Assembly (NCBI GenBank): GCA_017397125.1
Contig: JAFQKB010000052.1
Span: forward strand, 1 to 64,000
Direction: 5' to 3'
Length of the DNA stretch: 64,000 nucleotides
From: Clostridia bacterium
Lineage (GTDB): Bacteria; Bacillota; Clostridia; Oscillospirales; Acutalibacteraceae
The notes beneath the pieces are model-generated. The model ran no database searches. It saw only the letters and a list, made by a program, of their open reading frames with translations, and was not told the origin of the DNA. Position 1 is the stretch's first letter. Each line of letters begins with the position of its first letter. The position numbers were made by a program, and so were the translations under genes. This document shows positions 8,132 to 16,752 of this stretch, piece by piece.

Positions 8132-11100
8132 ATGAAAATGAATATGCGTAAATTGTTAGCCCTCCTGGCCACCGTGGCTATGATGCTGGCGGTGTTGCCT
8201 CTGGGCACTCTGTTTGCTTCTGCCGCCGGCAACCTGATTGCCAACGGCGATTTTGAGAACGGTAATACGGACGGTTGGCAGACTTGGGGTGCCACCACTG
8301 TTAAGGCTGACAGCCAGGATGTTGGCGCCGGCCGTTATTCCGCTCGTGTGGATGTCAAGGATGACTGGGCTCCGGTGACCGTGACTCTCACCTTGAAAAA
8401 GAATACCGATTATGTCCTGACCTTTAAGTATAAGGATAATAATAGCAGGGGTATTACCGTTAACCTGCAGAAGACCGACTGGTCGGATCCGGTTCTCCGT
8501 CTGCCTGTCGATGGCGTTAATGTGTGGACTGAGTATACCAAAGAGTTCAACAGTGGCGATCACGACATTCTGATGTTCCATTTCCAGTCCAATTGCACTG
8601 CTTCTGAAAGCCAGGTCTTCTGGCTGGATGACGTGGTTCTGACCGAAAAGGGGGACACTCCTCCTGCTAATTCCGAAGATTACTACATCGAGACTTTCGA
8701 GAGCGGCGATCTGAACGGCTGGGTTGTCGCCGGTAACGGCGGCAGCGGCATCACCACTGAGGCGGCTGCTCACGGTACCCACTCGATTATGGTTAAGGGT
8801 ACTATGAACGAGGATTACGACAACCTTGTCACTTCCAAGCCCGCTGCAGTCAAGGCTGGTGTTACCTACACCATGTCCTTCTTCGCAAAGAATATGGATG
8901 GCGTTGCTGACGGCGCTGTCTGTGCCTTGGCAGTGAACAACTATGCCAACGAGGATGGCACTGACCGTCTGGAGCAGTTGATCAATACCACCTGGCCTTC
9001 CTTTGATAAAAACTGGAAAGAGTATTCCTTCCAGTTTACTGCTTCCAAGGATGGCTATGCTGGCGCTATGTTCGTCAATGTGAACGCTAATTTCTATCTG
9101 GATAATTTCATGATCTATCCCTCCGGTCAGAAGCCGGAGACCCCTTGGGATTCTTCCAGTGAATCTTTCGACGGCTTCATTGTTAACGGCGATTTCGAGA
9201 CCGGTGACGGCACCGGCTGGAGCATCAATGGAGACGCTGCGGTTACGGAAGAGGCTGCCGAAACTGGCAAGTACGGCGTCAAACTGACCGGCACCGGTTC
9301 CTGGAATGATAGTGCGTATACTATTTTCCCTGTGGAGCCTGGCGAGCAATATACTCTGACCTATAGTATCAAGACGATCAAGGGCGGACCTGCCACCTTG
9401 TTCCTGCGTGGTGGTATGGAAGGGGAAGCCTGGAAGTGCGGGGTTGAGCTGAAGGGTGATCAGACTTTGATCAGCTCCAGCGGCGACTGGAAAAACATGC
9501 TCCAGGTTATCGATCCCGGTGACTGCAAGTACGTGGTCGTGCATTTCAATGGCGGTTCCGGCGGCACTCACTATATCGATAACGTTATGGTCACTCCGAA
9601 TGGCGCTGCCTCTGATGATGGTTACATCACCAATGGCGACTTTGAGTTGAACAACGGTATTGGTTGGTCTCTCGAAGGCACCGGCGCTATCACTGAAGAG
9701 GCGGCTGAGACCGGTAAGTATGGTGCTCAGCTGACCGGTACCGGCACTTGGGGCGATAAGGTTTCTACCGTTATTGCTGTAGAGCCTGGTAAGCAATACA
9801 CCCTGACTTATAGCCTTAAGACGGCCAGCGGTGGCCCTGCTACCCTGTATCTGCGCGGCGGTATGACCGAGTATGAGTGGCAGGCTAGCGTCGTTCTGCC
9901 TGGCGATGATGTGCCCATCATGTCTACCGGTGACTGGCAGAAGATGACTCATTGCATCGATCCCGGTGATTGCACCTATGTAGTTATTCACTTCAATGGT
10001 GCCGATGGCGGTGTCAACTATATTGATAACGTGCGCGTTACCGAGGGCTGGACCGATCCGGGCGACAAGCCCCTGCCTCCTCTGACTCTGTCTACTTTCG
10101 GTGTCCTGAACAACCGCCCGCTCAATGCAAGCGATAATCTGCTGATCAACGGTAGCTTTGAGTCGGATGCGAATGCTCAGTGGAACACCGGTACCTTCCT
10201 GGGTGAAAATGTGTATGTGGTGGACGATGACACCACCCGCAGCGGCAACAAGAGCTTGTATTTCAACACCTCTGGCAACAAGTTGGCCGCTTGGCACATT
10301 TTCTGGGTTGATGTCGAGCCCGGTAAGGACTATGTGTTCTCCACCTGGTTGAAGGGTGCCTATATCTCTGATGATAACCGCTTTGCGGCTACGGTGGGTG
10401 TGGTTGATCCGGATACCAAGACCTTTATGGTTCACAAGGATACTTTGTTCTCCTCTGTGACGGAGCAGATTGTTCCCACTGCTTGGGATAATAAGTGGCA
10501 TCTGCGCAGCGTTTCCTTCAACTCTGGTGAGAAGACCAAAGTTGGTATTGCGCTGTACGGCCATTCTTCTCAGATGTGGGTCGACGATATGGCTTTGTAT
10601 CTGATCGATGCTGGTGTTAAGTATAGCAGTGGTGCCGATTCCATTTCCGTTAAGGACGTGTTCGAAGATATTGGTTGCACGGATGAGAACAGCTTGATTG
10701 TTGATCCCACCTTCAGCACCGCTCTGAGCAACGATTTCTGGTCCACCGGTGGCGGATGGAAAAATGGTTTCCTTTCTTTTGTGGAAAATGAGTATGAGTA
10801 CCGCGATTCTATGAAATACACCGAGAGCAGCGATCCCAGAGGTCTGTATTATACCAAATGGATTGATATTAAGCCCAATACGGACTATGTATTCTCCGTG
10901 GATATGAAGATTCTCAAGGATGGCGATGGTAAGCTGATGGTCATGGGTGGAAGAGCTACCTATCCCTTAGAGTTTATTCAGATTGATTTCTCCGGTGATG
11001 TATGGGGTACGGAGTGGTTCAATAAGACCTTTACCTTCAACTCTGGTTTGTTCACTCGTGTGGCTATCACCGTGGTTGATAAGGGTGGCGAAGCTCTGAT

Positions 11101-11791
11101 CGATAACCTTCGCATCTTCGAGGCATCCAAAAAGGTTGCTATGGAGGATGAATTCGTGTCCCGTGCAAATGGTTGGCACAAAGTAGACGGCAACTGGGTC
11201 TACTATGAGAACGGCCGTATGGTGACCAACAAGTGGAAGATGGATTCCGTTGGCTGGTGCTACCTGGGCGCTGACGGCTATTGCGTGACCAACAAGTGGG
11301 TGGCCGACTCTCATGGCTGGTGTTACCTGGATGGCAACGGCCGCATGGTCACCAACAAGTGGGTCATGGACTCCGTTGGCTGGTGCTATGTAGGCGCTGA
11401 CGGCTACTGCGTGACCAACAAGTGGGTGGCCGACTCCAAGGGCTGGTGCTACCTGGACGGCAACGGTCGTATGGTGACCAACAAGTGGGTCATGGATTCC
11501 GTTGGCTGGTGCTATGTTGGTGCCGACGGCTATTGCGTCACCAACAAGTGGGTGGCCGACTCTAAGGGTTGGTGCTACCTGGATGGCAACGGCCGTATGG
11601 TCACCAACAAGTGGATTAAGGACTCTGTGGGTTGGTGCTATATTGGCGCTGAGGGCTATTGCCTGACCAACCAGTGGGTAGAGGATTCCAAGGGCTTCTG
11701 CTACCTGGATGAGAACGGCCGTATGGTCTACGACACGTGGGTCGACGGCGTCTACTATGTGGACTCCAACGGCTATTGGGTAATCGATTAA
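8132..11791 (+). CDS. Large secreted multi-CBM protein with cell-wall-binding repeats, no visible catalytic domain
   Basis: A 1219-residue protein with a signal peptide (about 1-33). About six CBM4/9-like jelly-roll modules follow, each opening with a phrase such as ANGDFENGNTDGW or NGSFES and closing with a YIDNV/WLDDV motif. Modules three and four (about 345-635) are near copies of each other. Residues about 1010-1219 hold CW_binding-type repeats with a 42-residue period (two 21-residue halves, GRMVTNKW and GYCVTNKW), each half carrying a GWCY cysteine. The likely role is to hold polysaccharide at the cell surface near the GH and SBP. AAGGAGGG lies 8 nt before the ATG. No catalytic signature was seen, though a cryptic one within the sixth module cannot be excluded. 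Confidence 0.85.
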   Translation: MKMNMRKLLALLATVAMMLAVLPLGTLFASAAGNLIANGDFENGNTDGWQTWGATTVKADSQDVGAGRYSARVDVKDDWAPVTVTLTLKKNTDYVLTFKYKDNNSRGITVNLQKTDWSDPVLRLPVDGVNVWTEYTKEFNSGDHDILMFHFQSNCTASESQVFWLDDVVLTEKGDTPPANSEDYYIETFESGDLNGWVVAGNGGSGITTEAAAHGTHSIMVKGTMNEDYDNLVTSKPAAVKAGVTYTMSFFAKNMDGVADGAVCALAVNNYANEDGTDRLEQLINTTWPSFDKNWKEYSFQFTASKDGYAGAMFVNVNANFYLDNFMIYPSGQKPETPWDSSSESFDGFIVNGDFETGDGTGWSINGDAAVTEEAAETGKYGVKLTGTGSWNDSAYTIFPVEPGEQYTLTYSIKTIKGGPATLFLRGGMEGEAWKCGVELKGDQTLISSSGDWKNMLQVIDPGDCKYVVVHFNGGSGGTHYIDNVMVTPNGAASDDGYITNGDFELNNGIGWSLEGTGAITEEAAETGKYGAQLTGTGTWGDKVSTVIAVEPGKQYTLTYSLKTASGGPATLYLRGGMTEYEWQASVVLPGDDVPIMSTGDWQKMTHCIDPGDCTYVVIHFNGADGGVNYIDNVRVTEGWTDPGDKPLPPLTLSTFGVLNNRPLNASDNLLINGSFESDANAQWNTGTFLGENVYVVDDDTTRSGNKSLYFNTSGNKLAAWHIFWVDVEPGKDYVFSTWLKGAYISDDNRFAATVGVVDPDTKTFMVHKDTLFSSVTEQIVPTAWDNKWHLRSVSFNSGEKTKVGIALYGHSSQMWVDDMALYLIDAGVKYSSGADSISVKDVFEDIGCTDENSLIVDPTFSTALSNDFWSTGGGWKNGFLSFVENEYEYRDSMKYTESSDPRGLYYTKWIDIKPNTDYVFSVDMKILKDGDGKLMVMGGRATYPLEFIQIDFSGDVWGTEWFNKTFTFNSGLFTRVAITVVDKGGEALIDNLRIFEASKKVAMEDEFVSRANGWHKVDGNWVYYENGRMVTNKWKMDSVGWCYLGADGYCVTNKWVADSHGWCYLDGNGRMVTNKWVMDSVGWCYVGADGYCVTNKWVADSKGWCYLDGNGRMVTNKWVMDSVGWCYVGADGYCVTNKWVADSKGWCYLDGNGRMVTNKWIKDSVGWCYIGAEGYCLTNQWVEDSKGFCYLDENGRMVYDTWVDGVYYVDSNGYWVID
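11207..11740 (+). repeat. In-gene tandem repeats of 126 nt
   Basis: About four 126-nt units encode the 42-residue cell-wall-binding repeat of the preceding gene. Several units are nearly identical at the DNA level, pointing to recent expansion or homogenisation. Confidence 0.85.
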
Positions 11792-11810
11792 TTGGATTTC
11801 TGACGGAAAG

Positions 11811-11936
11811 CTCCGCTTTCAATTTGTCCTGCCGGAGGATACCACTGTCCGGGAGGTAATCCTGAAGCTAACGGCTGCAGACGGTATCTTAAACAACAGC
11901 TGCCGTCTGCGGCTGGTCCAAGGCTGAGGATAATAG
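11811..11936 (+). pseudogene. 3' remnant of a second GH2 gene
   Basis: Translating from 11811 gives LRFQFVLPEDTTVREV and then LKLTAADG and RLRLVQG before a stop. This aligns with the last residues of the intact GH2 (RLNFVLPADV, LKLTAADG, RLQLVPK). Only about 40 codons remain, there is no start, and the remnant is followed by the same terminator as the intact gene. It marks the left edge of copy B of a duplicated unit. Confidence 0.88.
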
Positions 11937-11960
11937 TCGAGCTTTACTAAACGTTGACAA

Positions 11961-11995
11961 CGGCCGTGCGTAGGTTGCTACGCACGGCCGTTTTT
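11961..11995 (+). terminator. Duplicate of the GH2 terminator
   Basis: CGGCCGTGCGT pairs with ACGCACGGCCG around AGGTTGCT and is followed by TTTTT. Stem and loop match the terminator at 3971-4003. Confidence 0.9.
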
Positions 11996-12101
11996 CTGTG
12001 TTCGTAGCAGATTTGGCTGTCGGTCCGGGGAAAAATATTGATATTTTTATATAAATCGTATACAAAAATAAGATATTGTACTAGATTTTTGTGCTTGCTT
12101 T

Positions 12102-12110
12102 TGCTATAAT
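12102..12110 (+). promoter_or_regulatory. Extended -10 promoter of copy B
   Basis: TGcTATAAT at 12102-12110, preceded by GATATTGTACTAG as in copy A. It probably now drives the truncated GH gene at 12507. Confidence 0.6.
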
Positions 12111-12116
12111 TATCCA

Positions 12117-12335
12117 TAATGAGAGTGTGTCTTGGTGTGTGATTGGGCAGAGAGGCCTGTGTTTAATGGGTGCAGGTTTTTTACCTGAGTGAAAACAGAA
12201 GACAGATTTTTAAATGCGGACTGGTGAACAGCCGCAGAGAACTGCTGCATCTGTGTGGCGGTTTTTTGATCCGTGCTTATGTCATTACATTATAACATTC
12301 ACGACATGCAACAAATAAGATTTAGAAGGAAGCTG
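12117..12335 (+). ncRNA. Second copy of the structured leader (candidate cis-regulatory RNA)
   Basis: This is the copy-B counterpart of the leader at 4124-4370. Conserved parts are the GCGGAC block near 12217, CTGCTGCA near 12243, GTGGCGGTTTTTTG near 12257 and TGTCATTACATTATAACAT near 12280. A CAGGTTTTTTACCTG hairpin near 12172 replaces a less perfect stem in copy A. Confidence 0.35.
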
Positions 12336-12445
12336 TAGGAAAAACAGAAAAAGCATGCTGTGTCCCAAATTTTCTGGAGTTGCTGTCAACTGCATCTATG
12401 AATGGTTTGAATCGGATCAGTAGAATGTAGATAATAGCACTCCGA
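12330..12445 (+). pseudogene. Remnant of a second SBP gene with a large internal deletion
   Basis: AAGATTTAGAAGGAAG and the following 75 nt match the ribosome binding site and first codons of the SBP gene, but the start ATG has become AGG. Similarity stops at GCATCTATG and resumes at sequence matching the region just after the SBP stop codon (TTGAATC, CTCCGACGGCGGAGTG). About 1.6 kb of the gene has therefore been lost and no reading frame remains. Confidence 0.8.
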
Positions 12446-12506
12446 CGGCGGAGTGTGCAGGGCTCGCGTTTTGAAGTGTTTTTTCTGTGAAAGGAAGAAA
12501 ATTCCT

Positions 12507-14048
12507 ATGAGTTTAAGTAAACATAAAATTTTGTTGCCGATTCTCTGCACGATCGCCCTGCTGCTGTGCACGGTGGGCACGCTGCTGGTCTCCGGTGGCA
12601 TTGTGTTCCCCTGGCGCGATCAGCAGATCACGGTCGACAAGCTGATCGCAGAGGATGGCTATCTAGAGGGTATCTGGTATCCCTGGTTTACCCACGATAC
12701 CATCGGCTGTAACCTCACCAGTAATGAGTTCATACTGCCCTACGTCACCGACATACTAGGCGATAAGAGCGAGGTAGGTATCGATATCTATGGCGACAAA
12801 AACGTCTATCGCGATATCTACAATATGAAAGCCTTTGGCTTCAACATTATGGGCTACTGCGGCTCTATGTACGGCGAAGGCGTTATCTTTGATCAGAACG
12901 GCGACGTTCTGGGCATCAAAGAGGAGTACGTCAACAACACCCGCCGCTTCCTGGACATCTGCCGCGAGGTGGGAATGCCCCTGATGTGGGTCGTTTCCTT
13001 CCATAGCGATGGCCTGGACGGATTCTATGCGGACGGTAAGTACGCCTGGGATCTGATCACCCAGATGTATTGCAACCCCGTTGTCACCGAGCACTACATA
13101 GAGCGTTTTGTGCGTCCTCTGTGCCGGGTGCTGTCCGAGTATCCCGACGTGGTCGTGATGGTCTCTGCCGGTGATGAGCCGGACAACGAGGTCAACGATT
13201 CCGATATCGGTGACCATTTTGACCACCGCGAGAACGTGGGCGTTGTGCGCGAGGATATGAATCGTTTCCTGAACGCTGTTAATGAAGCATTGGTGGAGGA
13301 ACTACCGGACGTGGCCCGCACCCTGTGCTGCAACACCTATGATTTCTCTGCCTACAGCGAGATGAACCTGGATCTCATCGGTACCAGCATGTATTCCAAC
13401 AATGTGGGCATGGCCAAGGTTGAGGATCTTCGATCTGCTTTCCCTGTCATCGCTACCGAGTTCGGTTTGGGCACCAACGTGACTGAGGATGTCTACACCC
13501 AGTTTCACATGAAGAAGCGTCAGAGCATGATCGACAACGGTTACAAGGGCTGGTTTATGTGGTATTGGCAGAACTTTGGCCGTGGCGATATTTTTGATGT
13601 TATGCTGCGCTACGCTGTGACCGATACCGACTTCCGCCCTATGATGTATTCTCTGCGCTATTTCGTAGAGGACTATCGCAACGAGCTGCACGGCATCAAG
13701 TCTGTGCTGGATAAGCCGGTGCTGTTCTATAACCACGGCGGCGGCACGGTGGAGTGGATCGCCTCCCGTCAGGCTTCTTCTATTGATCTGCTTCGTTCTC
13801 TGGACGGCGGCAAGACCTGGGAGACTCTATTTGCCGACGTGACTCCCTCTACCTATGAAACAAAGTCCAAGGGCCATTATGAGGATACCACCCTGCCGGA
13901 GTCCGGCACCGTGATGTATAAGGTGATTGCCCACGATGCGGACGGCAACGTGGCTGAGTCCGAGCCTGGCAACGAGGCGGAGATTCTGCCTCCGCAGGTC
14001 AAACTGGTGGAGAATCAAAGCTTTGAGATCGGCGATCTCACCGACTGA
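12507..14048 (+). CDS. Secreted clan-A (GH5-like) glycoside hydrolase, truncated copy B
   Basis: A 513-residue paralogue of the gene at 6149 with no insertions or deletions up to the catalytic residues: Glu224 (here in GDEPDNE, closer to the usual acid/base motif) and Glu318 (ATEFGLG) fall at identical positions. The signal/anchor segment and Ig-like domain are kept. The frame stops right after IGDLTD, exactly where copy A continues into its CBM, and decayed CBM sequence follows to about 14110. The enzyme could still be active but without its binding module. ATG 12507 follows AAAGGAAG with the same spacing as copy A. Confidence 0.8.
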   Translation: MSLSKHKILLPILCTIALLLCTVGTLLVSGGIVFPWRDQQITVDKLIAEDGYLEGIWYPWFTHDTIGCNLTSNEFILPYVTDILGDKSEVGIDIYGDKNVYRDIYNMKAFGFNIMGYCGSMYGEGVIFDQNGDVLGIKEEYVNNTRRFLDICREVGMPLMWVVSFHSDGLDGFYADGKYAWDLITQMYCNPVVTEHYIERFVRPLCRVLSEYPDVVVMVSAGDEPDNEVNDSDIGDHFDHRENVGVVREDMNRFLNAVNEALVEELPDVARTLCCNTYDFSAYSEMNLDLIGTSMYSNNVGMAKVEDLRSAFPVIATEFGLGTNVTEDVYTQFHMKKRQSMIDNGYKGWFMWYWQNFGRGDIFDVMLRYAVTDTDFRPMMYSLRYFVEDYRNELHGIKSVLDKPVLFYNHGGGTVEWIASRQASSIDLLRSLDGGKTWETLFADVTPSTYETKSKGHYEDTTLPESGTVMYKVIAHDADGNVAESEPGNEAEILPPQVKLVENQSFEIGDLTD

Positions 14049-14115
14049 GAGATTTGGATCGAGGTAGGGGCCGATATCATCAGGTCCGACGATGGCGGAC
14101 TATTCTAACGCTCCC
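14049..14115 (+). pseudogene. Decayed CBM tail of copy B
   Basis: After the stop codon, ATTTGGATCGAG and ATCAGGTCCGACGATG still resemble the copy-A sequence coding for DWIEWGDDS and VVKSDDAPE, but with frameshifts and further stops. The rest of the CBM is gone. Confidence 0.65.
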
Positions 14116-14217
14116 TGCGTCTGTTGGCTGAAATATCGAACAGAACTTATTTGTGTGTGGTTGTAAACGCAGACCGTCTGTGTTGATAGAATGCCTTGAA
14201 AATAGGAGGATGGGATT

Positions 14218-14994
14218 GTGCATTTTAATCCCGGCTTTGAGATCACCGTACAGAGTGATCCGATGGGGTTTTCATACGGACCCGGCGTGTATGGGCCGGC
14301 ACCGGAGCTGCGCTCTTTGGAGCAGATTCGCGGCTCCCTGATGGACCCGGACAGCACCGGTCCGGAATATGTATATTGCATCGCTATGGACGTGGCGGCG
14401 GTGGCAGACAGAGAAGACCTGATGGATAGAAACCTGCTCTACGGAGTGGTTACCTACGCCAAGGGCCAGTTGGGGGAGGAGCCGATCCGCTCCCAGGGCC
14501 ATCGTCATGCTGTTTCTGCCTCCTGCGGCACGTCCACTCCAGAGGTGTATGAGATCTGGGAGGGCGAGGCCTGCATCTATATGCAGGCCAGCGGCGAGGA
14601 CGATGCCGGTTGCTGTTACGCTGTGTACGGCAGAGCCGGCGACGTGATCGTAGTTCCACCCGGCTGGATCCACGCTACGATCAATGCCTGCCCGGACAAG
14701 CCCATGACCTTTGGAGCATGGTGTGTGCGGGACTATGGCTTTGATTACACCGATGTGCGCCGTCGTGGCGGCATTGCGTTTTTTCCTCTGGTGCAAGAGG
14801 GTAGGCTGGTTTGGATAAAAAACGATGCCTACCATTCCGGCCAATTGATTGAGAAAGATGCTCGGGAGCATCCGGAACTTGGTATCGAGAGCGGCAAGCC
14901 GATCTATCAGCAATATCGAGAGGATCCGGATCGTTTCCGGTTTGTGACCCGGCCGCAGGACTATCTGTCGGTCTGGACGAAATATATACCGTAA
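14218..14994 (+). CDS. Cupin-type (archaeal-type) glucose-6-phosphate isomerase
   Basis: A 258-residue cytoplasmic protein of the PF06560 cupin phosphoglucose isomerase type, interconverting glucose-6-phosphate and fructose-6-phosphate. The metal-binding cupin residues are visible in GHRH, EVYEIWEGEA and PPGWIHATIN. The start is GTG at 14218, with AGGAGG 8 nt upstream. It is followed after 17 nt by a class I mannose-6-phosphate isomerase gene, so the pair would convert both mannose-6-phosphate and glucose-6-phosphate to fructose-6-phosphate. The family is typical of Euryarchaeota and scattered in Firmicutes. A related cupin isomerase with another sugar phosphate is possible. Confidence 0.82.
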   Translation: MHFNPGFEITVQSDPMGFSYGPGVYGPAPELRSLEQIRGSLMDPDSTGPEYVYCIAMDVAAVADREDLMDRNLLYGVVTYAKGQLGEEPIRSQGHRHAVSASCGTSTPEVYEIWEGEACIYMQASGEDDAGCCYAVYGRAGDVIVVPPGWIHATINACPDKPMTFGAWCVRDYGFDYTDVRRRGGIAFFPLVQEGRLVWIKNDAYHSGQLIEKDAREHPELGIESGKPIYQQYREDPDRFRFVTRPQDYLSVWTKYIP

Positions 14995-15011
14995 CGGAAA
15001 AGAGAGATACC

Positions 15012-16739
15012 ATGAATTATTGTAAGAATCCGGTCGTTGAGGTTCCAACTGAACAAATCCAGGCGTGGAGAGGGTATGGAGATATCCTCTCTGTTCTTGG
15101 TGCTGCGATCCGTTCTTGTTTGGATAAGGGAAAGTGCATCCTGGCGGTGGAAACCTATCCCGGAGTGGACGATAAGGAGCTGACAGAGGCTTTATCTGCA
15201 TTGTCTCCGTCACTTTTTGTGGATATGCGGGATGGCCTTTGCTCCAAAGAGGAATATCGCAAGCGGATCTATCCCTTTATGACCGATGACCGTGTCTTTG
15301 GTTACATGTATAACGGCACCCTGGCCGATTTTCAGGATGCGGATCGGATGGAGGCGCTGAGGCAGCGGGTCGCAGAAGCCACCGGTCTGGTCATCGTATA
15401 CGGCGTAGGGGCTGTCGGGCTGGCTCAGCCGGATATGATCGTATATGCGGATATGGCCCGCTGGGAGATCCAGCAGCGCTTCCGCAAGGGTATGCCCAAC
15501 TATCACACCGACAATGAGAATGAGGATAACCTGAAAAAGTTTAAGCAGGGCTATTTCCTGGAGTGGCGAGTGGCGGACAAAATCAAGCGTGGTCTGTACG
15601 ATTCCATGGATTATTATCTGGATACCAATCGTCCCCAGGATCCCCGTATGATCACCGGCGCAGCCTTCCGGGACGGCCTTCGCCAGGCGGTGTCCGGCCC
15701 CTTCCGCACGGTGCCGTACTTTGACCCCGGCGTGTGGGGCGGCCAGTGGATGAAGCAGGTCTGCGGACTGGACCCGAAAAAAAAGAATTTTGCCTGGTCT
15801 TTTGACGGCGTGCCGGAGGAGAACAGCATCTATTTAGAGGTTAACGATATTCTGGTGGAGTCTCCCGCTATCAATGTGGTGTTCTATTGCCCTCAGGCTC
15901 TGCTGGGCACGCGGGTGTACGAGCGCTTTGGGGCGGAATATCCCATCCGTTTTGACTTTTTGGACACCATGGAGGGACAGAACCTGAGCCTGCAGGTGCA
16001 CCCGCTGACCTCCTACATACGGGAGCAGTTTGGTATGCAGTACACCCAGGATGAGAGCTATTACATCATGGACGCCAAAGAGGGCGCCCACGTCTATCTG
16101 GGCGTAAAAGAGGACGTCTGTCCGGAGGATATGATCCGTGACCTGCGCCGTGCGGCAGAGGGGGAGATCCTATTTGATGCGGACAAATACGTCAATCAGT
16201 TCCCGGCGAAAAAGCACGACCATTTTCTCATCCCGGCCGGTACCATCCACTGCTCTGGCAGTGACTGTATGGTGCTGGAGATCAGTGCCACCCCGTACAT
16301 CTTCACTATGAAGCTGTGGGATTGGGGTCGCCTGGGTCTGGACGGAAAACCGCGTCCCATCCACATCGACCACGGCGAAAAGGTCATTCAGTGGGATCGC
16401 CGCACCAATTGGGTGCGTGATAACCTGGTGGACCAGGCCTATACGGTGGCAGAGGACGAGCACTGCACCGAGGAGCACACCGGCCTGCACGAGCTGGAGT
16501 TTATCGAGACCAGACGGTATACGATACGGACCGCGTGTGCGTTGGATACGGCGGGCACGGTGAATATGCTCAATCTGGTAGAGGGTACCGTAGCTGTCAT
16601 CGAGAGCCCCACGGGTGCTTTTGCACCGTATGAGGTGCACTATGCCGAGACCTTTATTGTGCCGGCCGCTGTGGGTCAGTACACCATCCGGTCCCTGACA
16701 GAGGAACCTATCAAAGTAATTCGAGCCTACGTGCGATAA
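15012..16739 (+). CDS. manA: Class I mannose-6-phosphate isomerase with N-terminal extension
   Basis: A 575-residue protein. The C-terminal two thirds is a type I mannose-6-phosphate isomerase: SLQVHP, HDHFLIPAGTIHCSG and FTMKLWDWGR are the zinc and substrate motifs. It would convert mannose-6-phosphate to fructose-6-phosphate. Residues about 1-170 form an additional Rossmann-like domain (CILAVETYPGVDD, VIVYGVGAVG) that I cannot name; it has the look of a nucleotide or sugar-kinase-like fold but no clear P-loop. The gene lies between the cupin isomerase and a GntR regulator in an apparent operon, and its presence is the main support for mannose as the sugar released by this island. Confidence 0.83.
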   Translation: MNYCKNPVVEVPTEQIQAWRGYGDILSVLGAAIRSCLDKGKCILAVETYPGVDDKELTEALSALSPSLFVDMRDGLCSKEEYRKRIYPFMTDDRVFGYMYNGTLADFQDADRMEALRQRVAEATGLVIVYGVGAVGLAQPDMIVYADMARWEIQQRFRKGMPNYHTDNENEDNLKKFKQGYFLEWRVADKIKRGLYDSMDYYLDTNRPQDPRMITGAAFRDGLRQAVSGPFRTVPYFDPGVWGGQWMKQVCGLDPKKKNFAWSFDGVPEENSIYLEVNDILVESPAINVVFYCPQALLGTRVYERFGAEYPIRFDFLDTMEGQNLSLQVHPLTSYIREQFGMQYTQDESYYIMDAKEGAHVYLGVKEDVCPEDMIRDLRRAAEGEILFDADKYVNQFPAKKHDHFLIPAGTIHCSGSDCMVLEISATPYIFTMKLWDWGRLGLDGKPRPIHIDHGEKVIQWDRRTNWVRDNLVDQAYTVAEDEHCTEEHTGLHELEFIETRRYTIRTACALDTAGTVNMLNLVEGTVAVIESPTGAFAPYEVHYAETFIVPAAVGQYTIRSLTEEPIKVIRAYVR

Positions 16740-16752
16740 GGAGCGATGCCAA

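Noticed and set aside
11207..11740. CRISPR-like regular repeats
   Set aside because: They are codon-phased repeats of a cell-wall-binding domain inside an intact gene.
11811..12445. A transposon or IS remnant causing the duplicated sequences
   Set aside because: No transposase fragment or terminal inverted repeat was seen. The similarity follows the gene order of the adjacent unit, so tandem duplication explains it.
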